A stretch of DNA of 64,000 bases from Sthenelais limicola (taxonomy: Eukaryota; Annelida; Polychaeta; Phyllodocida; Sigalionidae). The DNA lies in the NCBI GenBank assembly GCA_942159475.1, contig OW804094.1:48542966-48606965 (forward strand), written 5' to 3'. A program made the position numbers and the translations under genes. Shown here piece by piece: positions 48,801 to 60,369 of this stretch (the stretch's first letter is position 1; each line of letters begins with the position of its first letter). The notes under the pieces were generated by a model. The model saw only the letters and a program-made list of their open reading frames with translations, did no database searches and was not told the origin of the DNA.

Positions 48801-50652
48801 ATAAATAACTTTATTAATACAATAGTAAAAAGTGTCCTACAAGAATTATTGTATTGCCTCCTTTTTTGTTTATTATCTGATTATGCAATATTAATTTAAT
48901 ATTGTTAAATTGTTAAATGTTCATCAGTTTTATTTTAATAAAATAAAACTGATGAACATACGATTAACTTGCGTAGTCCATTGATATCTTGAGAAACATC
49001 CTCTGTGGTGAGGGTGATGCGTTTGTTTGCTTCCACCTCGCCCATGAATCTTTGAACAAGTTCCTTAACTGGATCACCCTAAGCATGAAATGAGAAAAGC
49101 GCATTATATTTCAGACAAGAGATAAATAGGGATGGCCACCTAAAAACACGACTTATGTCTAGAACCAATGTTGGGAGGTATAAAAATAACAATAAGAAAA
49201 ACTAGTTCAATTTATAGATTTCCACAAAGACAACAAATACAATATCCATCTTACAAATGGGTCGTTAATGGTGATTCCGGGCGTTGTCAGTTGTTCTGGT
49301 TCGAGAGCATAAGATCCAGGAGCACTTGTAACCATGGAAACTATGGCTTGTCTTGTGAGTTCTGACGGGATCCAAGCATCGTTGCGACGGTCGGCATCGC
49401 TCATACTCAAACCTGTCGTAAATAGGTCATCCCCGGAGGGGAAAGTATTCTGTAGACCTGGGGCTGACTCGGGGGTCTCAAGGGGCGTGGTTTCCTTGGT
49501 CCCAGGAGCTTCGGATGTGGAGTGTGTTGTTGAATGTATTGGACTCGGGGCGGGGGACGCCTGGGATTGACTGATCGATCTTTGCCTCATGAAGGTAGTG
49601 TGGATGGGGGACGGTAGGGGAGACATTGACATGGGTTCATGGGGTATAGGGGGTGTTTCTGGCGGAAGGTTTTTAGACGCTGATCCAGGAATAGAGACCG
49701 GTTGGGTGATGGGGACAGGATTGGATAAATCTTCCAATTGGTCCGTTGATACATTAGATGGTTGTTCTTCTATAGTTTCTGCTGCTGTGAATGCATCAAA
49801 GAATGCTTTCCCTTCGACATCAGCCTCTGATGTTTCAGCAAAGAATTTTCTTACACTGTCCATGCTTCCAACATACTTTAAACCAGAACCTTTGTCCTCT
49901 TCAAATGAAACAGGAGTGGCTTCCTCAGAAGCCATGGAAATTGTTCTTTCGCGGATGGTCGTCACTTCTCCTGAGTTTTGTATGTTAGATATGGAAACAT
50001 GGTCACCTGGAACTGACTGCTCAACACCTGTCTCAGTCGTATCGGTTGGAGACTGAGATTTAGGTTGGGCAGATATGTTATCAAAAAATGAGGATGATTC
50101 TTTCTCTTCTGTATCTATCGTTGATTGGAAATAACTGCGAAGCTGTGGGGTAGGTTTCTCAGCGTTGCCGTTGTTACTCGTTTCTTCCGAGGGTTTGGAG
50201 TTGACATTAGCCTCTGCAGTGTTTTCTTCCTTGGGGGTATCTGTATAGCTAGGATCCTGAACCGGGGCGATTTCCGAGGCAATAGATGCCTCTTCGCTAG
50301 TCACAGAGGAGCCACTGACCATGGAGGATGCTGTTAACACACTATCACTTCCCAGTTCCAGGGTTGGGGAGGTCTCCAGTAGTATATTCTCCATAGACTT
50401 GGCCTCGGCCATGATCCTGGCGGTTTCTGTGTCTGGATCAACTCCTATGGATTCGGCTGCTGCTGGCTCATTGGGACCAGCAGCTGGAAGTCCTGGTGCA
50501 TCCAACTGAGCCAGCGGACTCGATTGCGTTTGATCTTCTGTTGGAGCAGATAGAACGCTGTCATCGTCTAGACTGATGGACTCGTCCATTAAAGGGTGGG
50601 TATGCGCAGGGCTTGCCTCACTAGTTGTGAGTGGGTCGTTGGGCACACTCAT
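45820..50652 (-). CDS. TRAPPC12: Trafficking protein particle complex subunit 12
   Basis: TRAPPC12 is a TPR-containing subunit of TRAPPIII, a Rab exchange-factor complex in ER-Golgi traffic and autophagy; the human protein also has a reported mitotic role. Minus-strand exons are 50652-49255, 49078-48962, 48732-48619, 48454-48316, 48045-47933, 47600-47528, 47165-47092, 46936-46835, 46575-46478, 46362-46275 and 46062-45820 (TAA). Phases agree throughout, giving 852 residues (human 735). Diagnostic blocks are [89 protein letters not shown] and [18 protein letters not shown]. The first exon alone codes 466 residues, rich in Ser, Thr, Pro and Glu, and is longer than the human N-terminus. The exon 2 donor is taken as GTATGT because only that choice keeps the frame into exon 3. 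Confidence 0.96.
48917..48959. repeat. 21-bp-arm palindrome at the TRAPPC12 exon 2 donor
   Basis: ATGTTCATCAGTTTTATTTT is mirrored almost without a loop by AAAATAAAACTGATGAACAT. The right arm overlaps the GTATGT donor of exon 2 (48956-48961), so the transcript could pair its own 5' splice site. Confidence 0.8.
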
Positions 50653-52275
50653 CTAAGAAAATAGATAATAGAAAAAGAGTCATTCCCTATAAATGTATAC
50701 ATGTATACATATATGTCCTGCTCTCCCTCTCTCTCTCTCTCGATACAAATTAAGATTTCATTATCATTATAGTATCATCTTCATACCATATGTAATTTTG
50801 ATGATTGCTGTTCATGCAGATAGCAGGCACTAATATAAATTCTCGGATCAATGATTATAACATCGTTTCTAGGTCATCGCGATCTGCGTTTACGATATAG
50901 TATATCATGGTTTTTAAAAAATTGTGATTTGAATGGGGACAATATTACCACATGCAAGAGGAAAGTTGATAGCGTAGTCAATAACCATAGAATAAAACTC
51001 CGTATTAAGTATGGGCAACACTGCAGTGTTGCACAACAGTAGATTTAAGGTTACTTGAATTCATAAGTACCGTACCAATGGATCAATATTATATGGTAGA
51101 TTTTCATTGATAACATGCCTCACACAATACGGTACGGTAATATAAATTATATATTGTAGTTTTAAAGGTACCGTACAACAGGGAGTTGTAATCTAAGTCA
51201 CATAAACCTTGTGATAGTTGTACAAAAAAAGCTCGTTGACAATCTATCTAGTATTATAATCTATCTATTATAACGCAGATGTATAATTTTCATAATGATA
51301 TGTTAAATAACCTGTTTTTTACTTGGCAAATGAAACGTATCGTGAATGTGAAATTTTGTAAATAACATTTTTTTTTTAAATAAAAAAATCTACGGATGAT
51401 CCGTAGATCCGTACTGTCTTAGCCTGTTTAAATTAGATTAAACAGCTTATTGGATATCTATCGGGGATTGAATAGTTTAAATTATAATTATTCTGTTTGA
51501 TTTTCGGAAAATTATTCAAATATCCGTCATAGTTTATGCTTATTTGAGTCTCAAAACCTCCCTGGCCCTGTCCAGCTGCCCCGCCCCTAGCTGCCACTTA
51601 TTTCTGGCAGGCTACTCCTTTCTCACTTCAGGGAGGGCCCCGAGGGGTAGCTATATATATAGGGTACTGAACAGTGCGAATTTTTTTCACGTATATATGT
51701 ATATTATAACCATGTTATTTCAGGGAAATACCTCAGAGTCAGACGTATGGGTACCGTAGGTAGGCTTGAGTCTGACAGCTGATTTGTCAAAATGATCAGA
51801 CCCAAATCGATCGATTTCATGTTTTACCTAGGTTTTACAAATCACCCCTTCGTGAATAAGAATTAGGAATTTAAGATTGATAGAATGTACCTGCTTGGCC
51901 TTTAATAACTTTTCCCGTGCATAGACTTTTAGAGGAGTATTGCCCGAGTATTGCCCGCTCAATACCAACACCAAGTCCAAGTTGCAGGGGAGCTGAAACG
52001 GCTGAAACAGCTTCTGGGCGATAATAGAGAATCTGATAAATAGTAGCGTATAAAAGAGGTATCTCTAAAGGCTTTTGCGGCTGAATGATCTATAAGTGGC
52101 ATATCGGAGTCACAGTATATGTATTGTTTTTGATTTTGGTTCTATCTTACCTTTAAGAAGAATTTAAACGTGATGGGAAGCTATTTTCCCCAGAGGAGGT
52201 GTGTCATGCAAAATCCTAAGGGCACGACCGTAAGTAGGTTCGCCAGTGTCGTGGAACGTGAGCATAACTTCAACG
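50653..52275. promoter_or_regulatory. Divergent intergenic region between TRAPPC12 and EIPR1
   Basis: The two start codons are 1,623 bp apart on opposite strands. The region includes a CT-repeat tract (about 50718-50741), several TACGGTA-type words (51130-51180) and GGGAGGGCCCCGAGGGG at about 51631. No large CpG island is evident. Both promoters and 5' UTRs must lie here; untranslated first exons are possible. Confidence 0.5.
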
Positions 52276-55200
52276 ATGGAGGACGACGCGCCTGTCATAT
52301 ACGGCCTAGAATTTCAGGTTTGTTGGGTTACATTTATTGTATATTAGATGAATATGATCTTAAATATAACGTGGATTTGATTTCAATGGTTCACATTGTC
52401 ATATAAATTCAATTTTTCTTTAAATTCACCATTCACCCGGGCGATATTTGATGTTTTTACCCTCAAAGTTGGAAGATGCCAAACGTCAGATCTGTGGATA
52501 GGGGGGCGTGGTCCCAATATATATATACTTCGCGTTTCTTTATTATCATTGATATTATAGTTTACTGAGCGACGATTGATATGCACATACAAAACAAAGT
52601 CAACGATGTAGGCCTTGGAGCAAAAGCCCTCTTTTATAACAGCAAGAAAAACATAAAGCCTTAAAGGAGTGAAGAAATTGTAGAATTATGAACGATGTTT
52701 ATCTCAGCCTATCAATTATTTTGATATACTGGTACGGTATCCTAATTTGAGGTACCATATCTTAAACACAAACATGGGGAATCACGAGGATTTTTTTTTC
52801 ATTTCTATGCATGACCAGAAACCCCAGAAACAGTCAATATGTACCGTATAGCCTACAAGGTCTCAAATTTGCCAGGTGAGATAATTGTTTGAACAAGTGC
52901 TGATAAACTATCATAATCATTTGATAGATTATTCCCAACTCCCTTTTCAGGAAATCATATATATTTTTCTGACCAACTTTACAGCAATAATCAGCCATAA
53001 AATAATTGAAATTTGCGTCAGACTTCACCAATTTGCATCTTAATTTTCAGGGGGAAGCCCCCCGGACCCCCACCAGCAAGAGGGGGACACCCCCTCTTGC
53101 ACTCTCCCCCCGGGCTGCAGATGCAGCCCAGACTAGCGGCTCTACCGCTATATCTGTGACTTTATGTACTGTACTGTACTGTGACCCTGTAGCCTACTAA
53201 CAGTTTGCTCTTCATTTCCAGGCTCGTGCCCTGACTGCCCAAGTTGCAGAAACTGAGGCTATCCGATTTTTAGTTGGAACTCAATCACTTCGATTTGAAA
53301 ATCAAGTAAGTTTAACCATTTAAAAAAACAAAATTGCCAGTCACTGAGCTTTCTTTATTGCTCTACTGAGTTGATGTCTAAACTTAGGCGAATCTTAATT
53401 AATATGGGCTTGTATTTTGGTCTCTGTGTTAAATTTATATAGGCCTGGGCATGTCTTTCTTCTACTCTCATGACATATCAGTACGGTACTTATCTGATGT
53501 CACCAAGGAATTATCTTTGGACAGAAACAAAAGAGAGTAACACAATTTTGCTTGTTTTTGCAGGTCCATCAGATAGACTTCGACGATGAAAATAATATTA
53601 TCAATAAAAACATGTTCAGCCACAAGGAAGGTGAAATCTGGCACATAAGCTCATCGCCCCTTGACAAAAATATCGTGGCCACTTCATATAACAAAGGTAA
53701 GTGCTAATTAATATGAACTAGATGCCCCCCATCACCATTCAAAATATCACAATTGAAAATATATTTTAGGGAAACAAATACCCAGGTAACCTAACTTGAC
53801 ATCTGTGTTAGCCATCTCGAGAGAGAGCTCTGTACATACAATAAGAAGCCTTTTAACACTTTGTTATGTCGCACTCTAGGATTATTTGTGTAGATAGGCT
53901 CATCTTAATTATATCCAATTCCCTTTGAATATTTATTCTCACACATTGATTCACTTTCATGGCCTATGTTTTTGTATTAGCCAATGATGCTAAGGCTGAA
54001 ATGAAGGCAGCTTTATGGAGAATTCCCAGTGATTTTGACCAGACAGCCAACGATGAAAACTCTGGTAGCGCCCAGTCTCTTGAACACATTTCACAGATAG
54101 AGAATGAAGAATATGGTGACATTAAAAGGTAACAAAGTCAAGTGTTTTATACTCCTACGTAGGATTGCTCTCTTCAGGCTTGACACATTTGCTCATTGAT
54201 TCTTTATTTTAGGTGAATTACTGCGATTAAATGAATATCTTCTCTTCCTTCAGCATATTGTGGCATCCATCGGGTGAAACGACAGAAATGATTGTGTTAT
54301 CTGATACACATCTACTTCTATATGATGTTGGGGAGAGTGGTTCTATATCTAAAGTAAGTCAACCATTTTATACCCAACAGTTATGTCAACAATTTCAATG
54401 CTACGCTAGGTATCTTAATTTTGTGGTAGAGGGGGAAGGTATCGCTGTTTTTTTGGTTAGGGCCGGATATTAAATGATGAATCGATGTTGAGTACATTAA
54501 AACCGTAAAAGTTGTTGATGTTGATTATATGTTAACCACAAGCTTTAGTTGCCCTTCAGGTGTAATAGTTCTTTAATTTTAATTTTGTGTTAATGTTGTC
54601 AGTTTCACATAGTGATTGGCTTGGCATGATCGAAAGGAATACTTCTATTATTACATTTAGCTATCAGGATCTACTACTTTGGAAGGAAGGGGACATCCTA
54701 AGTTTACCTCTGGTCGGTGGAACCCTCATCACAATTGCACACAAATTGCCACAGCCAATGATACTGCCATACGGGGATGGGACATCAGATCGATGAAGTA
54801 AGTAACTTATTCTTTTGTATACTATAGTTTCGCTAGGTGACCCACTACAGTTCAAAGCACCATCCCCCTCTCATGTTACTCTATTATAATGGGATACTAT
54901 TGGCACATAATTCACCAGGAACCCACTGGAAGACTTGGAACCTAGGTTTCAAAACTGGGCCTTCCTTTTTGTAGTCATCATCTATGCAAATAAAAAATGT
55001 CTTGAATTGAATTGAATTGAACTATTAGAAGGCTAGGAATAGTCAGTTAATTGTTAGTTTGTTTTGAGCCTTCTTTTAGAAGAGGACAGGGCGTGTAGGG
55101 GGCAAGGGTCTGATATTACCTCGAGCACATGGCTAGGTGTTGGTTTATTATTTACATGGTGTGTGGGTGGGGCATATGGTGGCTAGTCCGGATTGGGTCC

Positions 55201-56994
55201 TGGGGAGGTGGGGGTTCATATCACATTAGTGCATGACGGAAACCTGTCCTAGATATATTTTTTTTCCGATACAGGTGTCTCTAAAGTAGAAGATCTATTA
55301 CGTTTCTCACTGCTTTGCCTTGTCTTACTCACTGGATAGAATATACTTTCATTCATTCATTAAAGTTTTTCTTTTAAATTTATTCTAAAATAGTTATATG
55401 ACAATAGCTAGCCTCTTTGATATCGATAGATATCATAGTAAGTGGCAGTTTTCGGTTGTCTTGTTGTCCGATTTAGAATTATTCTGAGGGACTTTATAGT
55501 TCATCAAGTTAGCTGACCTAGGAAAGTTAAGTTCGCCCAATTGAAAATTATTGTAAATTCAAGAATTGATGTATGTAAGAATTGACCCCGTTTTTTATGG
55601 TATCTCTACATACTTCATTTTTGCCATTTCCAGGCAGGTTTATTGCATAGAAAATGCCCACAGCCAACTCGTTCGGGACATTGACTTCAATCCTAACAAA
55701 CAATACTATCTCGCTTCTTGTGGAGACGATTGTAAGGCTAAGTTTTGGGACATACGCAATACAAGCACTCCTCTGAAAGTACTAGCGGACCATTCTCACT
55801 GGTAATGTACACCTGTTTCATTACTTCTCCGAAGCTCTCCCCCTTAAATTTGTCTGCATTTGTTTAATCTAAAATTATTCGCTCTTATTTTTAAGTTTTC
55901 TTATCACTATACCAATTGTAAACCGGCTTGTTTTTTTTTCTGCGAAAGGGAGGAAGTGTCAGTATTATTCTGCCTACATTGGATACCGTACTATTTATTC
56001 TTGCCTATATATTTCCTCTTTTTTTGTGTGTGTCCGTACTAATAAGATTTTTATTTTTTTTATTCTGTTTTAGTCTACAGGATATGGCTCAATGTATTTC
56101 CCCATTTTTTGCGTCCGTACCAGTAAAGATAGCTTTCTTAATAATTCTGTTTTCCCCTACAGGATATGGAGTATTCGCTTCAACCATTTCCACGATCAGC
56201 TAGTCCTTACATCTAGCAGCGACAGCAGAGTTATACTGACTAACGCAGTTTCCATCTCTTCTGAGCCTTTCGGCCATCTGGTGGAGGATGACGATATTGG
56301 AAACGGTGATGACGAAGACCAAAAAGACAGGTAAATGAATATAAACAAATATGTTTACATTAACCGCGCGGCATGGGAACGTCGACCAACCAAACGCTCT
56401 GTATAAGTTATAAGTAAAATATGGGTCCAGAGTTGTATTCACATACAACCAATGTGGCCAAACTAGTGTCTGCTGACATCTTTAGGTCGACACCACACTC
56501 CTCCCTCAAATTATGGATGAAATAAATAATCTTATTTAATTTTTCACTTTCATAAGTTAAATGCCTGCATCCATTAACAGGTAGCACCAAACTGAGCGGT
56601 GCATAACAGCTAACTTTACTCAGGAGGGCCTCGTAGCAACACAGTGATGAGGTTACTGAGGGCACTAAATCATGGTTAGACTGCTTCCAGCTGTCAGTTG
56701 TAGTAGCGCATTCCAGCTCTTCACGTCTAACTCAGTATAATTTTTGCCTTTGTTTAATTGTTTCCTTGTACAAAAGCAGACCTTATTTGCTAAATTCAAC
56801 ACTATCCATTTTTTTCCAGACCTCAAGAACCCCTGGCGGATGGAGTGATCTCCACCTACGAGGAACACGAAGATAGCGTTTATGCGGCGGAGTGGTCAAC
56901 CGCAGACCCCTGGCTTTTTGCATCATTAAGTTACGATGGACGTCTAGTAATCAATCGGGTACCCAGGGCTACTAAATATAGAATACTTCTTTGA
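52276..56994 (+). CDS. EIPR1: EARP and GARP complex-interacting protein 1 (TSSC1)
   Basis: EIPR1 is a WD40-repeat protein that binds the EARP and GARP tethering complexes and supports endosomal recycling and dense-core-vesicle maturation. Exons: 52276-52317, 53222-53305, 53564-53696, 53981-54128, 54254-54353, 54661-54797, 55634-55801, 56163-56330 and 56820-56994 (TGA). The phases sum to 384 residues (human 387). [14 protein letters not shown] is identical to the human start as I recall it. Other near-identical blocks are [60 protein letters not shown] and [20 protein letters not shown]-type signatures recur ([16 protein letters not shown]). The exon 6 acceptor is taken at TTTAG/CTATCAGG, which keeps the [20 protein letters not shown] block. 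Divergent from TRAPPC12. Confidence 0.97.
53045..53110. repeat. GC-rich palindromic segment in EIPR1 intron 1
   Basis: GCAAGAGGGG and CCCCTCTTGC (53076-53085, 53091-53100) form a short perfect hairpin beside a GGAAGCCCCCCGGACCCCC stretch. This composition is typical of subterminal DNA of some hAT-type elements; a similar GTCTGGGGGCATGCCCCCCC stretch occurs at 38351-38371. It is probably a transposon fragment. Confidence 0.45.
56032..56169 (+). repeat. Tandem duplication covering the EIPR1 exon 8 acceptor
   Basis: CTACAGGATATGG occurs at 56075-56087 and 56157-56169, 82 bp apart, each preceded by matching GTCCGTAC and ATTCTGTTTT words. The second copy is the true exon 8 start. The first is a decoy acceptor that would read into TAA shortly after CGTCCGTACCAG. 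Confidence 0.75.
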
Positions 56995-59900
56995 GGGAAT
57001 ATGTTGGAACTTAAGTGTTGTATCATAGAAAATGTAAAATAATTTATGTATCTGTATAAAACATACAATTTGCAGTTATTGGCGGAAAATAATAAATCTA
57101 GTGATATGGTGTCTGAGATCTACACCGGCTAAAAAATATACAATAGAAATAAGATTCCAATACGTTCTAATTTAAATTTTCGTGACATCAAAAGTTATCT
57201 GTCGTGATGATCATGTTTTCTCGTAGTCTCTAAGAATTCCACAATATAAACACTTCACTGTAAAAAGCATTCCATTTAACATTTACTGTTAAAATTCTCT
57301 TTCAAGCGTGTAATTCTATTTAATTTGATTGGTAGCATGCATGGTAATTCGTAAGCGCGGGAAGAGGCAATAAAGAATACAAAATCCTAGAGTGAGATTA
57401 CGTTATTTTTCAGTTCCAATTTCTCTGGCGTGTACTGGTTGGAACATTCAAATAAGAGACCTGCAGACATTGTGATGTTTCCCACATTATTTTGTTGAAA
57501 TCTAAACAATATTAACTAAAAAGCTTCGTCCATATGAAGGAATAACAATGCATGTTTTTAAACATTAAATCCATCTTTATTTTACATTTTGTATGATAAT
57601 ATTAAAAAGTACCATAACGACGGACGAAATACATCATGTTTAGAGAAAATTGTATTTTTACAGTAAACAGACAATTCTTCAACATAGAGTGCTTATCTTT
57701 CATAACGGGACGGAATACTCTATATATACAGTCAACAAATTTTGATCCTGATAGTGGATTAAGAGACGACGAGTAATAAATATTCTCGAATCACCTTAGT
57801 TTGATTTGATCGTGCTTAATAAACTGTGTCCTTCTGGAAAATCAGAATAGTCTATTGCTGTGTCGATGCGTTTGGATTTATCCAGTATCACACAATAGGA
57901 AGGTACATAAATATACGTCCCTGCCTATAACGTAACATTTTCGAGGTATATATTATGAATGTATGGATTTCTAGCCAACTGGTGAACAAAAAATGTTGAA
58001 AAAAAGAATTTGCTCTCTCCACGCTTTCAATCGAAACAAATTTGGGATACTTTAAAATGTGATGCTATAAAGGATACATCAAGGGTATGGAGGAGCAAAA
58101 TCTATTAGATATGGACTCAATGAATATTACCAGATATCAACATGTCCAAGGAGTTGTTAATCTAGTTTCTCTGTTGACATAATAGGACTGAGCAACATCA
58201 ATGTGGACGGTATAGAAGTTGATACAAAAAAAATCATAATACAAATATATCAACTACTGCCTAACAGAGGAACACAAGAAAGACAAGTGTGTTTAAAATA
58301 CAGGGGGAAACTTAAAATAAACCTCCCACTGACCTTACATTTTACAAGATAAAAAATTCCTACAACGCCTCACTCGCGTAAGCATTGTATCTACACCTAC
58401 AAATGTACATCTTTACATGTCATAAGCGACTTCTTTTGGTTAGACTGCAAATATAGACAAAATAAATATCTGTTTACATGAAAGTTACTGGTACAAATGA
58501 CTTCATTACCAAAAGATTTAGGTGAAAGGAATGACCAAGGAATGTCTCATCATGTACATTCAATATTTATTATTAATAATATTGCAGCTGTAAAAAAAAT
58601 CTACAGGAAATAAAATGGTGTCTTCCAACAGTATTCACAGCTGATTGTTTGGGACCATAGAAAGAAAACCTTTCAGAATTCGAAACCGAAGGATCTCTTA
58701 CATCGGGTAAACATTTTAACTCAATGTGGACGGATGTTTATCACATACAAGCTTCATCATTCGAGGTAACATACGTATGTACACAGTTTAAATACCGAGC
58801 AGATCCTTAATATAACAGGATATAATGTAACTAGGATCTATTAGTGATCACCTGTCGAACTCTTTAATAAGAAAAATTGGTAATGATGGCTCCAAACTAT
58901 ATTTACTCCTATAATTTACTGTCGAAGGTGAAATACATACTAACTTCCCCATTCGCGCAGACCCTTAGGCACTTTCCTTTAGTCTCCTATATTTGATGTA
59001 CTGTTAGATTGGAAGCATCCAACGTACAGAATGACTCACATGACATTAATACCGTATAACCTCAGCTTAAAGATTAAACGAAGAACCCGAAATCCAGCCC
59101 GGAAAAAAACAAATATCCAACCTAATCTCTCCAACCATCAAGCGATACGAAGCTCCCTCTCCTTTCCCAACCCATATTAGTATATCATTTAAAAATTGCG
59201 TCAAACGTGCAAAACCTCAGTTTTGCATGTGTTACATCTGACTTGTCGAAGAAGAGATGGACTGAAAATGATGTCCTGATCTGGCTTTTTCCCCTCTGTC
59301 CTTGGATCCCTTTCTTTTTATATTGTAAGGCATGATGTGTCCCTTTTTTTTTCTTCGAGCTCATTTTAGGAAGAAGGTGAAGTGAGCTATAACCACGGAA
59401 TCCCAAGTGTGTCCAAACAGTGAAACAAGAAACTCCACGTGCCAAAGAATGTGAGCCCGAGGTCACTTCCTTATTTTAAGTACCTGTGAAAATAAAATAT
59501 TGAAACCTCTGAATAATGATAATCCGAGAACATATCGATGTGATGTTCCTACATATGGATATGAATAATTATCGATAGCCTCTAGTTCTAGAATCAAAAT
59601 TCACTCGACTAAATGTTTTTTTCTAACGTTTATTAATGTTGTAAATTTTGTTTTAGAATGTGGAGAAGGAATCAAATTTATTTAATTCAATATCGAAAAC
59701 TAATGGGGTAATAGGGTTTGAAGAAGCCACGCTCTTTCAAACCGTTCAAACAGCAGGTATTTTAAGGTTGAAGCACATGAACAGTCTTCAATTTCAACAT
59801 ATCAACAGCAATTTAAAGTAGAGTAATTTGATCAAACTGTATGTGAATATAAACGCCCTATAAGTGAATTGGAAGAAAATGCAAACCCGGGTGATCTGAA

Positions 59901-60369
59901 CAGACAAGTGATTCTCATTTTCATTCCTCAGCCATAGTGTCGATTTGGATTTTACAGTGATATGAAAATGAGCACATATTCATACAACCTGAGGAAACTG
60001 TACAGGAGAATCGTTATTAAAAGATTCTCTCGTAAGAAACAGGAAAGCAATGTTATGGCACGACGAATCAAGTGTGGTAGCGCATGTAGACCAATGGTTT
60101 AGATCACCTTTGAAATAGAACACTGAAGTTTATCCAGATCACTGAAAATTCAGTAAAACGTAATTTCAAATTTTTCATATATGATAATGCTTGATCATCA
60201 ACTGATAAAACCACTCAGGAGCTTGTATAAATATGAGCACTTTCAAGAGGCAATGATAAGATATCTTGACAAAAAAAAGATTCTTTCAAACAACTCGATC
60301 TCTCATGTGCCATAACTATATGCTTTTCATTTCTCAGGCGAACCCAAGTTGATGGGACTGAGCTGTGAC
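56995..60369. other. Intergenic region and 3' UTRs, 57.0-60.4 kb
   Basis: No supported coding exon on either strand in 3.4 kb. EIPR1 (plus) and the unrecognised minus-strand gene converge here. AATAAA words occur at about 57090 on the plus strand. A SINE-like word (GTGTGGTAGCGCA) is at about 60071. A long 3' UTR of the minus-strand gene is likely but its end is unknown. Confidence 0.45.

Noticed and set aside
49589..50056. 155-codon plus-strand frame opposite TRAPPC12 exon 1
   Set aside because: It is the antisense shadow of a long, compositionally biased coding exon.
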